Part shown: positions 1-12,149 of the stretch, piece by piece | Layout: each line of letters begins with the position of its first letter | Numbering within the stretch: the first letter of the stretch is position 1 | Assembly: GCA_027186245.1 (NCBI GenBank) | Contig: CP114495.1 | Span: 8,052,501-8,116,500, forward strand | Length of the DNA: 64,000 nucleotides | From: Coriaria nepalensis | Lineage: Eukaryota > Streptophyta > Magnoliopsida > Cucurbitales > Coriariaceae | Direction of reading: 5' to 3' | Program-made: the position numbers and the translations under genes | Notes under the pieces: model-generated | Database searches by the model: none | What the model was told of the DNA's origin: nothing | Seen by the model: the letters and a program-made list of their open reading frames with translations, nothing else

Positions 1-216
1 ACACAGTACGTGCAAACTGACGCTATGAGCTTTAAGTCTGTGGTTCAAAAGCTCACCGGAAAGGATTCTAATTACAGTGTCGGCACTGCTGGAGTCGCTA
101 CTATGGTTGTCGGAGATGATCACCGGTCACCAGCTGTGGCTCAGACGCAGAGAGGCTTGTCACTAAAGGAGTTTGAGAGATGGATCAAGGAGACGCCACC
201 AATTCTTGAATATTGA
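1..216 (+). CDS. VQ motif-containing protein, C-terminal part (5' end outside window)
   Basis: The open frame runs from base 1 to the TGA at 214-216 and gives about 71 residues. Near its start is the diagnostic VQ core FxxxVQxLTG, read as F-K-S-V-V-Q-K-L-T-G at residues 11-20 of the fragment, preceded by Y-V-Q-T-D as is usual in this family. VQ proteins are small plant nuclear or plastid cofactors that bind WRKY transcription factors (or sigma-factor partners) through this motif and modulate stress and developmental transcription. The frame is already open at base 1, so the true start lies upstream. VQ genes usually lack introns, and the clean frame fits that. The tail after the motif is short and carries no other domain I recognise. 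Which VQ subgroup it belongs to cannot be decided from this fragment. Confidence 0.88.
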   Translation, partial: TQYVQTDAMSFKSVVQKLTGKDSNYSVGTAGVATMVVGDDHRSPAVAQTQRGLSLKEFERWIKETPPILEY

Positions 217-852
217 ATTAATTAACCATTTATTACAACTCTAATATATAGAATTCCTTTTCCTTGATCATATTGTTTATTTATTCTTTTAATTCTTTAT
301 TTTTTTTTCTTATTCTTTTTTATTTCACAAGTTTGCATAAGTTTACAACTCTAAATTAAAGTTAACTTTTTAAACCACTATATTATTATATTTTTATTAA
401 GAAAAATTCAAACCATATACATTTAATATCAATTTTAAGCTAGACTTAAATTGCACCACTATTTCAAAGTTCTAGGGCTGTCGGAAGTTGAGGGCTGGCA
501 CCAGCCCTTGCTCACCCCTCCCTTAGTCCATGATCATATCTCACCTATGTTGTGCATACATGAATATAATTTGTGTGTATCCGTATGTGCAGTGTGCCCA
601 TAATGAGGATTATTTATACAAGATCATAGGGTTGGACCATATACTAAAATTATCATAATACAAATTATATTTTATTATTTACCTATCAATATGATTTGGA
701 TATGAACGAGAATACGCACCCAGGCACAAATCTGTATTCTAACTATGTCACTTGCTAGCCCTACATTAATGTCTACTCCTGATCTGACTTCTGGTCCTCC
801 TAGATCTGGTCCACGATTTATTTCTCACCACATAAATGGTATGCACATCAAT

Positions 853-890
<38 letters not shown>

Positions 891-2009
891 ATATAACACG
901 TTAGACAGGAAGCTTATCTCCTCTACAACCTCTTAAACTGTCAATGATGGTTGACTGGAAAATTACCATTTACATCTTCTAAGTTTATTAATTTAAACTC
1001 TTGAAAATGTAAGTTCTACGTTAAAATTGAATTCATTCTTAAATATTAACATAAGCATGTCGCATTAACTAATCAATTGAATATTTTGGACTATTATACA
1101 ATTTTTTTTTCTCATAATTATTTTTTCTATTATTATAAAATTTACTAATATTTTTGTTTTTAACAATACATTGCCATTTTCCCACCACTGTGACTATTGT
1201 TGCCTCCCTAAGATGGTCACCAAATACCCTGGTAAAATTTAGACAAATTAATAATTTAAGATTAAAAAAAATAATTTATTAATTTAATAAATATTAAATA
1301 ATTGATATTATTTTACTAAATTATTCTTAAATTAATTAAGACCAGTTAAAAATTATAAGTGAAATTATTAATTTATTAAAAATTAAACAATTGAAGTTTT
1401 ACGTAAATGGTGGTAATTAGCTCAGGTTTTTAATATAATAATTATAAATATGTATCCTGGACTCTTGTTAACCACTTCCACGTTTGCTCTATTGCTCTAT
1501 ATTCGTTGTTTCGTAAAATACAATCATATACTACGATTAATTATGCATCGGGCCCATTAGAGATAAAGGCCCAAACGTGTTTCAATAGTTCCAAGTAAAT
1601 ATAAAGACTACGAGTAGTAATGGTCCATAGATAGGGATTAGTTAAATTGACTTCTCTTTCAAAACTTTTGTAAAATATTATTTTTTATTTATTTATTACG
1701 AAAATAAATATAAAATAATAAAATTAGACATTTAACTTTCTTCTTCTTTTTAATAAATTCTTCTTCATCAACTCTTCTACAAGCAAATGACAACGTGAAA
1801 GCAAAAAATTCGATCTCGAAAAATTCTCAGTATTCATCTTGTTCCTCATTTTTCTTTTTTATCAACTCTCTTCTTTTTCTTCTTCATCTCCATGCCAAAA
1901 AATAATAATAAATTACAGTATAGACCTTCCAAATTTATTGAGAGTTTAATTTTCAAATATTTATTTATAATTTCATTTTAATGATTTTAAATATTTTATT
2001 TAAAATTAT
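217..2009. other. AT-rich intergenic region, no gene seen
   Basis: This stretch holds no convincing coding sequence. It contains an (AT)n microsatellite at about 857-886 and many poly-A/T runs. The open frame covering that microsatellite is a composition artefact. Confidence 0.6.
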
Positions 2010-3560
2010 GACACGTTTTTATATATCGTTAAAAAGATAGAGATATCTAATTTCATATGTAAATATCTATTTACAATTTTGAATTGAAATAAAAAAGTTA
2101 TAGTAAAATAACTGAAGCATGCACAATATTATCATAGTTTAAATATCATTAATCTTATCTCACTCATTATGAGAAATTTACTAATCTCTAGAAAAATGTG
2201 TCTTATATGTGTAGAAAGTTCTGGAAGTCTATTCTCAAATGCAAATGATAGTTTGCAATTTCAATATCAAATGAAAAAATTATTACAAATTTAATAAATA
2301 ATGATTATGGACTCATTGATCTCAACGAGTCTTTGACTCTAGACCTGTTGAGGTGAATGGGTCTACAATAATATCATATTGTTTTAATTATTCTAAGCAT
2401 TTTTCTTGGAATATGACATCTGATATATATTATTGGAAAATATATGGATATCTAGTTTTATATTCAAGTGATTGTTCATAATTTTAAATTAAAATAAAAA
2501 AATTATAGTAAAATAAATAGAGCATACGCAATAACATTGTGATTCAAATATCATTAATCTTGTCCCGTAGTGACAAGTTATGCTTACTTTAGTACTTATC
2601 ATTGAAATATCTAAAAAATTTCATTAATATTATCTCATTGTAATTATCATTGAAATATCTAACAAATAAGTACAAAGAATTAGCTATGACAACTCTTTAC
2701 ATTTTTGGGTATGACATATGACATCTCAGTTACAGTCTCATAATGACAAATTATGCTAACTTTGGTACTTATCATGCATAGTTATGGTCTTCTCATACGT
2801 ATTCATTTTTATTGGTCTAATAAAACTCTTTTTTTGTAACTCCTTACATGTTCTATCGATAATTTGATTCAAAATTGTATGTATCATTATATAATACCAA
2901 GTAAATTCAACTCATTAAGCTCAACTAGTGCATGACTATTGTCCATTAAATTTGTAATAACTTTTTCATATGATATTAAATTTGCAAATTGTTAGTTTCA
3001 TTTGAAATTAGACTTCCAGAATTTTCTATTCATGTATGACATGTTTTCTGTATATTAGTGAATCTCTCATAACGAGTGAGCCAAATGAATGAAATTTGAA
3101 TTATGATAATATTATGCATGCTCTACTTATTCTACTATAACTTTTTCATTTCAATTCAAAATTCTAAAAAGCCACTTGCATATGAAATTAAACATCCATA
3201 CCTTTCGAAAAATAAATAACACGTGTCATAATTACAAGTACAATGCCCGGAATCATTAAAACAAGCTGATATTGTTATGGACCCGTTAAGCTCAATGAGT
3301 TCATAACCATTGTTCATTAAATTCATAATAACTTTTTCATTTGTTATTGAAATTGCATTCCATCAATTTTATTTGAAAGTAGACTTCTAGAGTTTTCTAT
3401 ATATATATGAAACATTTTTTTGGAGATTAAGAATTATCTCATAGTGAATGAGACAATATTAAACGGCCATTTACATGTGAAACTAAATATTCATATATTT
3501 TTAAAGACATATAGTATATATTATAACTCCAAGTAAAATGTCCAGAGTCTAAAAAAAAAA
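2010..3560. repeat. Old repeat cluster with inverted and direct copies
   Basis: A segment at about 2010-2350 recurs in reverse complement at about 2900-3220. Shared landmarks are a GAATTGAAAT-AAAAAGTTATAGTA block, GCATGCA(C/T)AATATTATCATA, and a TCTGGAAGTCTA block followed by AATATCA-ATGAAAAA-TTATTACAAATTTAAT. A partial direct copy lies at about 2440-2600 and another reverse copy at about 3300-3490. The arms match well but imperfectly by eye. No transposase is visible, so the family is unknown; it could be a degraded fold-back element. Confidence 0.6.
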
Positions 3561-3730
3561 TTATGAATGAACATTTAAAGGCCAAACCCATTGAACTCAA
3601 TAGGCTTGGAAGGTCTAGATTGCAATATTTTTTTTTAGCCGTTTGATTGTAGATGAAGAAGAAGAGTGGGGGTTGATGCCAAGTGGGTGGAGTGCGTTGT
3701 CGAGTGATGGAGGAAAAGATAAAGAATCAG

Positions 3731-4286
3731 TCATCGAGTTTGTGTGATACCAATTAGTTGATGAAGGAGAAGAAGAAGAATAGTTGAGGTCATTTTGGTC
3801 TTTCACAGTATTTTTTTAAAAAATTAGTTAAAATATTTATTTTTAAGAACATCTTACAAAAAATTAACAACTTGAGATATGCTTCAAAACGGTTATCCAA
3901 ACATGGCTTTAAACTCAAATTCACCCTCACTGGACATGGATGTATATTGGTGATTGAGCTAAATTTTATATATGTAATTCCCTTGAATCTAGCTTAATTC
4001 CAAATTCGTCATCGAGTTTGTGTGATCCCGCTCGGTTGATGAAGGAGAAGAAGAATAATATTTAAAGTCATTCTGGTCTTTCACAATTTTTTTAATAAAT
4101 TTAATTAAAATATATATTTCTTAAAGAATATTTTAGAAAAAATTAACAACTTAATACGTATTTCAAAATGGTTATCCAAACATGGCTTTAATCTCAAATT
4201 CTCCCTCCATGGATATGGATGTATGTTAGTGATTGAGCTAAATTTTATATATGTAATTCTCTTGAATCCCTTATAATTCCAAATCC
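3731..4286. repeat. Two-copy tandem duplication, period about 278 bp
   Basis: The block beginning TCATCGAGTTTGTGTGAT at 3731 starts again at 4009. Both copies carry the same order of landmarks: GATGAAGGAGAAGAAGAA, GGTCTTTCACA, ATTAACAACTT, GGTTATCCAAACATGGCTTTAA and GTGATTGAGCTAAATTTTAT. Copies differ by scattered substitutions and small indels. No open frame is conserved between them. Confidence 0.85.
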
Positions 4287-4319
4287 CTAACAATTTCAAT
4301 TTTGCTTTGAACATTAACT

Positions 4320-5214
4320 ATGTTGGATACAAGAGGTTCTTTTTTTAATTATTTTTTTTAACCCCCTAGGAGGAGGGGGGAGCACCCAGGTGATATTTTG
4401 TAGATATCTAATAATATAGAACTCATCTAGTAATTCAATCATGAGATCTCTTTAACTCAAAATGTGTGATTATCATTCGGACTAAAAGACCTCTACCAGA
4501 TTAATAGTTATAATAGTCTTAATCTATTGATTCTTTCTTTTCTTTTAAAGGATCATTAAAATGATCCATTAATTTTCCTTATATGACCCGAATTTAAGAT
4601 GTACAAAATCATAAATAAAAGTACCTTTTAAGTTACTATCTCATTATCGTCGCACTAGATTCAACTTACCAGCTACTCTACCAATTTTAACTAATTTCCT
4701 GATCTCTACAACCCTTCTTATGCTTTCATTTAAATGTCGTGTCGTTATCTTTTCTTATGCTCATCCGACATAAAGTCTATGTAGCGTATAGATGCACTAG
4801 GTAAAGGTTAGTGCCATCACTGTTAAGAAATTGTCTTATCTCTGTCTCAAGTAGTCTTAAAGGCCTTTCATCTGTCGACATACTTTCCCCGTTGTTGATA
4901 TCGTTAATCTTCAACTACATTTGTCCTTTGTGTGTAACACAATGTGTAAGTTTCTGAGTATCTCAGTTACTTTTAATTAAGGGAAAAAAAAAAAAAAACG
5001 CGTGCAAAGTAGTATTCCTCACCTACAATTCATGTTTTATTTTATTTTTAATGTCCATTGGGCAATTGATCTAAAGAGAAAATTAATTTAAAAGATTAAC
5101 ACATCAAAAAAATTTCTTAATATATTAATCCAATTTTTTAATATATAAAAAATAAATAAAAGCATTGTAATTATTATAAAACCCTCATTTTAATAAAAAC
5201 TAAAAATTACGAAA
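4320..5214. other. Intergenic, no gene seen
   Basis: AT-rich non-coding sequence with a short G/C-rich patch near 4366-4382 and a poly-A run near 4984-4998. I see no supported feature. Confidence 0.5.
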
Positions 5215-5587
5215 TTGCTCGTAGTACAACGGTAAAAAAAGCGGCGACCTTTCTCTCATACACGCCCAGAGACCCATTTCAATATATCATCTTTAACTCT
5301 GATTTGGGACTTCAAGCTTGTTTTTCATCACTTGTAAATAAATTCGATCTCTAAGTCTCCCTGTACATCCGTTTGTAAGTTTCATAGTTAAGAATCAAGA
5401 GTTTAAGAGCTCAAAACCGTTTGGGTAAGTTTCAAACTTCTAAACTTGATTTTGATTTCAATGGTTGATAGATAATTAAATGAAACTTAAAGAGTTTTTA
5501 TTAGTTGTATTTTATTTGTGTTATACTTTAGATTTTGTTTGCATTAGTGAAACTTTGAAATTTTGAAATTTGGAAATCTTGATTCAT

Positions 5588-5772
5588 ATTGCTCGATGCC
5601 TTTGAGGTATGAAGGGTATCGAGCAATAGGACAATGTAGACAGGATGAACATTTTGTCTTCATTGCTTGATTGCTCGATATGTTTCAGAACTCAAGGCAT
5701 CGAGCAATCTATTAATGATGACAAAGGTCTTGATTGCTCGATGCCTTGAGGTCTGTAAGGGTATCAAGCAAT
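5588..5772. repeat. Palindrome cluster 1 (three ATTGCTCGAT hairpins)
   Basis: There are three hairpins of about 39-40 nt at 5588-5627, 5670-5708 and 5733-5772. The first has arms ATTGCTCGAT and ATCGAGCAAT, a perfect 10-bp match, extended by GCC/GGGT; the other two have nearly the same arms. Loops are about 19-20 nt. The cluster lies just upstream of the transposase remnant. Confidence 0.9.
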
Positions 5773-5846
5773 CGAGCATTACTGAAACTCTTACATTATA
5801 ATCAAGAAAATTGATTTTATTTATATATTTTTTTCCTTCTATAGAA

Positions 5847-8506
5847 ATGAAAATATCATTCGTAATGATATGCTTTGAAGGTGAATGGAAGGAGAATGAG
5901 AAAGAGAATTTCTAGTATTGGCATTGAAATAAGACAGAGAGATCAACTGGGCCTTCGATCGAATCCAATACCATGTATACAGAATTTTTGGAAGTTATAT
6001 ATGATTCTATCAACGTAAATTGCAATGAATTCAAGTTGCAACTGTTGTACAAGCCATTGAGTAAATTGTTGTCTTCCCTGTTATACATAAAAAAGAATTC
6101 AAACATGAAGGAATTTTTCCTTCACTTGTAATCTAAAGAGGAAAAATTCCCTTTATACGTGAAGTTGATTATGAAGAGTCAGAAGGATTCTTACGACAGT
6201 GATCGTCAATCCAAAAGGTTCCTGATATGAATAATCTTTTTAGGAGATACAAACCTGGTCCTGCTGTTGAAGTACTTGGTCCTGTTGTTTGTAATCATGA
6301 TGATTGTTATAGTCACATACCAAATGCTAGTTGCTAGTAATTATCATGATAATTATGAGGAATTTTAAGATTATGATCATGGTAGCGACAAATATCACGA
6401 TGAGGTTTTTGTTCAGGATTCTCTCGAGGTTGTGGATGATGATGATGTTCATGGTGAAGAGAATGATATGGAGGATTGTAATAATGAAGGGGAAAAAGTG
6501 AAGGAAGAACACGTCAATAATCACAACAATGAAGACAATTAGGAGTACACGGATGACTAATTCAATGGAGTAAGATTGATTGGCATCAATGATAACCTAG
6601 ATCACATACAATGTAACAAACAGCCACCACCATCACTTCATCTACAACATTCATCACAACTAGAAAATGAAACCGAAGAGGATAATGTTGCTATTCCCAT
6701 AGCTACCCAGAATTCCACATGCGCTGAAAGTACTTCAATTTTGATTGTATCTTCCGAATCAAGTGGAGTAGATTTTTATGTTAAACAATACTTTACCTCG
6801 AAGTTAGAACTGGATATGAGTCTACGTGTGCATGCGATGGTGCATAAATTTTAGTTCAAGGTTAAAAAGTCGACTAAGACTCTATATGTTGTCGTACATA
6901 TACATTCAAATTGGAAGTGGAAAATCCGGGCAACTATAAAGAAGAATTCATTATTATTTAGGTTCAAAAGATTGAAAATCAGCACACCTGTAATGTTACA
7001 GTTCAGCAAGGAAATCATCGGCAAGCATCAGCTTCAATGATTGGTCGATATGTGAAGGTCAAGTATCAAGGGTGTAACAAGAGTCCCAATGCACGAATTC
7101 TTAAAGATATTATTTGTATTGATCTTGGGGTATAAATTGGTTATTGAAAGGTGTGGAAATCAAGATCTATGGCACATGATCTTATTCGATATATAGTTGA
7201 GGATAGTTATAAAGACTTACTATATTACGTAGGCATATTGAAAGAGGTAAACTCGAGGTATGTAACGACACTGTTGACAGATGTAAATAATAGATTTCTA
7301 TATTTTTTGTGGCCTTTAGAACAACATCAAGGGAATTCGATATTTGAGAAGGGTTATCTGTATTGATGAAATCTTTTTGAAATCTAAGTACATAGACACA
7401 TTTTTTTTCGGCAACTGCTCAAGATGGTAATCACCCTATTTATCCAATAGCATAAGTTGTAATTGATTTAGAGAATGATGCCTTATGGAATTAGTTCTTG
7501 AGTAAGCTACATGATTTGATACCATATGCCACAGATTTGGTTTTTGTGTCAGATTGGAAAAAGAGTATTAATAATATTTTACAGAGTGTTTACCCAAATG
7601 CAAACTGGTGCATATATGTGGCACATCGAGCAAAACATCAAGACTGAATTCAAATGTGGTGGGCTTCTTGATTTATTCTATAAGGCGGCCAAAGCGTATC
7701 GGGTCGAAATTTCAACACATACATGAATGAGATTAGATCTCAAAATTCCGGTATGGCAACCTATTTGAAAACGGCTTGATTTCAACATTGGACAAGAGCT
7801 TATTTTAATGGTGATCGCTATGATATAATGACTAATAATATAGCTGAGTCACTTAACACTTCGTTGAAGGATGAATGAGATTATTCAGTTACAGGGTTAC
7901 TCGATTATATCAAAAAGATCATAACAACTTGGTTTTATAATCGAAAATGTACAATAAATCAAATAAACACCCCCATTGACTCCCAAAATAGAGAAAGAGT
8001 TACTGATACTGAGAAGACAAAGTGAATTGTTATGAATGAAGGTTTCTAGAGTGAATGTCGATATCTTTAAGATGATTGGTAGTTCTACCTCTAATGTATT
8101 GGTCGATTTAAGTCAAAAGAGTTGTACATGCATGGTGTTGTAATTTGATAAAATATCGTGTGCTCATGCCTTAACATCTTTAAGTTATCTAGCTTCGAAT
8201 AACCATGTCCTTTCACCTCATGGTTCTTTTTCAGAATACTACACGACACAAAATTGGATGTAAACATATGAAGATTGAATTTATCATATACCACTGTTTG
8301 CTGATTGGGATATTTCATACAATATTTGGTCCATCAATGTTCTATCCCTTATCATGCGTAAACAAAGTGGGAGACTAAAAAAAAGACGTATATCTTTAAT
8401 GTGGGAACAACCATGAAAAATAAATAAGTGTAGCAAATGTGGTGGCCTTGGACATAAAAAGACGACATGTCGAAACCTAATTTCGCTATCGCGCACAACC
8501 ACTTAA
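5847..8506 (+). pseudogene. Degenerate mudrA-like (MULE) transposase
   Basis: No single frame stays open, but homology to MuDR-type transposases can be followed in order across frames. The N-terminal part starts at an ATG at 5847. An acidic linker at about 6360-6540 is followed by the MuDR DNA-binding region (ORF from 6576, with F-K-V-K-K-S-T-K-T-L-Y-V-V-V at about 6856-6900). The catalytic region begins near R-V-I-C-I-D-E at about 7340, followed by L-V-F-V-S-D at about 7540, Y-K-A-A-K-A-Y-R near 7680 and M-T-N-N-I-A-E-S-L-N near 7830. The end holds a CX2CX4HX4C zinc knuckle at about 8429-8470 with a stop at 8504-8506. The expected D, D and E positions can still be recognised, but many stops and frameshifts (for example in the region after 7366) make it non-functional. 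It would have mobilised the enclosing element. Confidence 0.88.
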
Positions 8507-8752
8507 GCCTCCGATCAGGGTGATTGAATTTGATTTAATTTTATTGTATTTCATGATTTTGATATAATCAAACTTTCACCTATTGTATTTCATGATTTTG
8601 CTGTAATCAAACTTTTACCTATTGTATTTTATGATTTTGAAATAATCAAACTTTCACCTTATTGTTTATCTATTAAATTATCCAGCTTTATGAAAAACAA
8701 ATTTCATTATTGTATAAAAACTGATAGTTTTAGCATTTAGTCACTCCATTCA

Positions 8753-8959
8753 CGATTGCTCTACGGCTACCTAAAGAGCTCAAGAAATCGGGAATTCAAC
8801 ACATAATGTGAACAATCTGTTTTGAATTCTCGATTGCTCAAAGACTTATTTTAGAAGGAGTTATCGAGCAATCGAGTAAATGAGAACATAATATGACCAT
8901 TTTGTATTCATTTCCCGATTGCTCGATAACTACTTTTTATAGGAGTCATCGAGCAATTG
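8753..8959. repeat. Palindrome cluster 2 downstream of the transposase remnant
   Basis: Hairpins at 8831-8874 and 8916-8959 have arms of the form CGATTGCTC(G/A)A and T(C)ATCGAGCAAT(C/T)G. A decayed copy begins at 8753. Loops contain a GGAGT(T/C) block shared with later clusters. With cluster 1 these palindromes bracket the mudrA remnant. Confidence 0.88.
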
Positions 8960-9092
8960 AAAAAATAAATTCAGAATGATCGGGACTCCTTTAAAGGTTT
9001 AGGGTCAAGACTTAGGATAAAAGTCTTACACTTAGTGTTTCTTAGGCTTAAGACTTAAAGTCTAAGACTTAGGATGAAAGTCTAACACTTAG

Positions 9093-10586
9093 GGCCTCTT
9101 TGGCTAAATGTTTTGAAATATGTTTCGTGTTTTTAAACATGGTTTGACGACGTATTATGATTTAAAAAGGAGGACAAACATGTCAAATTATGTCAGGTTT
9201 TTATCTATTGATTAACTTTTAATGATTATAAAAATACCCCTAAAATTTTAAAATTATATTTTTAATTTCTTCTCTAATTTCTTGTTACCGCCTCCGCTGC
9301 CATATCTGGTCAATTTTTATTTTTTTTTTCGGGCGGTGGGGGCTGATTACGCTCAAAATATACATGCAGTAATTGCAATATAGATTGAGGTGTCGATCCC
9401 ACAAAGAAGTGTCATACAATAGGAAATAGCAAATTAAAAGAATCGACAATAATTAATAAAAAGAAAGTAGAATTTAGATTGAGAACACAATAATAAACTT
9501 GATTAATAACAATAAAAGTGATAAGACATCATGAATTCCTTTCAAGCTTCATTTCCCTATTTGTTACTTTGATTCACAATTATAACTCAATTATACGTTT
9601 CACATCTCAAACAAACCATCAAAAGATATTTAATTGAAGACCAAAAAAATCCAAATATATTTCATAGAATAAAACTCTGTTCTTTTAAAATTATCTCTCA
9701 CCTATCTTATGAGATACCTAAAATCGACTGTGTATCCAACGACAATATCATAGTATAAGATTAACACATAAACAAAGTGTGACTGAATTTATATGAAAGA
9801 AGAAAAATATAATGTCTAGACTAAAAAGAGTCTAACGAATAATAAAGAGTTTAACTTTAAACAAATCTGAAACTTATAAGAACATAGAACGAATCAAAGT
9901 TTGAGACAGAGAAAACTAAACTTGAAAGATCATCTCTAGCCTTGATTGTGACTTAGCCTGATTTATGACCTATCTCATAAATTGAATTTTTCCATTTAGA
10001 GAGAAAATTGAATTTTTCCATCTCTCTCCTCCAACAAAATTTTAAAATCAAAAGATGAAGTTTATCACTTTCCTTAAAATCCGCATCTCAAGATTTGAAT
10101 ACTTAATTCGTATTTTTATTCACTTTTCATGCCTCGCTTATTATCTTCATGCAATTGGGCTCTACATTCAACTTTGGCAATTAATTTCCATGTCTTGGGA
10201 TTTTGGACTTGAATAAATTAGTAGCCTGAAAATACACAAAAGAAAATGTTTTCTAAGAATAATATTTTTTTTCAACAATAATAATAATATTTGTTCAATA
10301 ATATTAATAATAATATCAATAACCCTAATTTATTGACAAAAAAATCCTAATAAATCACTATTCCAATCGCACTTTTAGACACTTATCAAGAAGACAGTGG
10401 CAGAGGGGGCGATAAGAAATTGGGGAAGAAACTTAAAACATAATTTTCTAATTTGTAGGGATGTTTTGTATATTTATTAAAAGTTAAAATATTTTACTCT
10501 AGCACATCAAATTGTGTCTACTAAAAATGTATTTTTTTCAAAACACATTTCAAAACACGTTTTGAACTCTATACACAAATACAGCC
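9093..10586. mobile_element. Fold-back MITE copy 1, split by an insertion
   Basis: The left end (GGCCTCTTTGGCTAAATG, then TTTTGAAATATGTTTCG) is the approximate inverted complement of the right end (CATTTCAAAACACGTTTTGA ... CAAATACAGCC). The flanks read CTTAG on both sides, which may be a 5-bp target duplication. Both arms match copy 2 at 10650-11140: a TTTGACGACGT block, AAACATGTCAAAT(T/C)ATGTC, GATTAACTTTTAAT and TTATAAAAATAC on the left, and TAATTTGTAGGG on the right. About 1 kb of unrelated DNA (9344-10388) sits in its middle. Confidence 0.7.
9344..10388. mobile_element. Insertion inside the MITE, possibly a solo LTR-like sequence
   Basis: This segment of about 1045 bp is absent from the sister MITE copy. 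It starts TGATTACGCTC and ends CACTTATCA, so it has TG...CA ends and short TGAT/ATCA inverted termini as in LTRs. No coding capacity is visible. I could not find a flanking target duplication, so the solo-LTR reading is only an inference. Confidence 0.45.
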
Positions 10587-10649
10587 TTAGTGTTTCTTAG
10601 GGTTTGAAACATTAAGTGTAAGACTTAGGATTTAGGGTTAAAGTCTTAT

Positions 10650-11140
10650 GATATGTTTGGGTAAACGTTTTGAAATGTATTTCATATTTTAGAATGTATT
10701 TTGTATTTCAAAATGTATTTTTGTATTTTAAATTATATTTTGACGACGTGTCACGATTTAGGGAGGGGCCAAACATGTCAAATCATGTCGAGTTTTTATC
10801 TTTTGATTAACTTTTAATAATTATAAAAATACACATAAAATTCAAAAATTATCTTTTCAGTTTCTTCCCGCCTCCTCCACCACCACTACCCTCCCCCCCC
10901 CCCCCCCCCCGGCGCAAGGAAAAAAAAGTAAGAAAAAAAAACCTATATTTATGGAGGCTTTTTATTTTTCTAGCAGCGGCAAAATATCGAAGAAGAAACT
11001 GAAAATATAAATTTTTTAATTTGTAGGGGTGTTTTTATAATTACTAAACATTGAAATATTTGATGTAGAACATCAAAACATGTCTTCCAAAAAGTTATTT
11101 ATTTCAAAACACATTTTGAAATGCCTAGGCAATTAGGACC
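10650..11140. mobile_element. Fold-back MITE copy 2
   Basis: This is an uninterrupted relative of the element at 9093-10586, starting ATGTTTGGGTAAACGTTTTG and ending CATTTTGAAATGCCTAGGCA in inverted orientation. It contains a C-homopolymer of about 19 bases at about 10891-10909 where copy 1 has its insertion. There is no coding capacity. Confidence 0.72.
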
Positions 11141-11157
11141 TTAATGTTTAGACATTT

Positions 11158-11665
11158 GGTCAACTAATGAAAAGTTCAACATTTATAGTTTTCAAACGTA
11201 ATGTATAGACATTATGTAATGATAGAAAGATCTAACATTTTTGTCAATTAATGAAAGATTCAAATTTTATGATTCTAAGTTTAATTTTTAGATATTAGGT
11301 TACGATAGAAAAGTTCAACGTTTTGGTCAATTAATAAAAGATTCAACCTTTATGCTTCTAAGTATAATGTTTATGCATTATGTTATAATAGAAAGGTTCA
11401 CTCTTTTGGTCAATTAATGAAAGGTTCAACTTTTATGGTTTCAAATGTAATGTTTGGACTAATATTAGATAATGATACAAAAGTCTAATATTTTGGTCAA
11501 TTAATGAAAAGTTCAACCTTTATGGTTATAAGTCTAATGTTTAAGTATTATGTAAAAATAGAAAAGTCTAATGTTTAAGTATTAGGTAAAAATAGAAAAG
11601 TCTAATGTTTAAGTATTAGGTAAAAATAGAAAAGTCTAACTTTTTGGTCAACTAATGAAACAAAA
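11158..11665. repeat. Tandem array, unit about 84 bp, with a nested 34-bp triplication
   Basis: The start block GGTCAA(C/T)TAATGAAA recurs near 11158, 11243, 11325, 11408, 11495 and 11646. Each unit then has (A)GTTCAAC-TTTATGGTT, TAA(T)GTTTA and TAGAAAAGTCTAA. The last interval is longer because AAAAGTCTAATGTTTAAGTA with its tail is repeated three times. The units are not multiples of three in length and carry no conserved frame. Confidence 0.85.
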
Positions 11666-11786
11666 GATGATTAAGATGAAATGTTTAATATGTAAAATTT
11701 GAGACGAAAGGTTTAATATATTGAGTTTGAGACGAAAGGGTAAAAGTTTAATTTTGGGATATTCTTCCAGATCACCTCTCTAGCAA

Positions 11787-11957
11787 TCGAGAAAGTGGGG
11801 AAGACTTAACAATCCAATGTCTCTCATTCCCGATTTCTCAAGAGGTGCTTCTAGAAGCATCTTGAGCAATTAAGAAAGGGGGATAGACTTAAAAATCCAA
11901 TGTCCCCTACTCTCTATTGCTCGACGGGTGGTTCCAGAAGCATCTCGAGCAATCAAG
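11787..11957. repeat. Palindrome cluster 3
   Basis: Hairpins lie at 11831-11874 (decayed left arm CGATTTCTCAAG) and 11914-11957 (CTATTGCTCGA / TCGAGCAATCAAG), with a half-copy near 11790. The inter-arm sequence CTAGAAGCATC / CCAGAAGCATC is shared between the two. Confidence 0.85.
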
Positions 11958-12149
11958 AAATAGGGACATAGGCTTACTTTTAACAATACATTCATCATTA
12001 ATAAGAAAAACATGAAAACAATAACACATTAACACATTAACAACAACAAAAAATTATATAAAATGCAAAAAATTCACCAAAGTTCATATACATTATAGGT
12101 AGCTTATAATTACAGCAAAACACAAAAAAGACTTTTAACTACAAGTCAT

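Noticed and set aside
5588..5772. Regularly spaced short palindromic repeats that superficially resemble a CRISPR array
   Set aside because: The window is plant nuclear DNA, the repeats are whole hairpins of variable length, the spacers are not uniform, and no cas genes exist.
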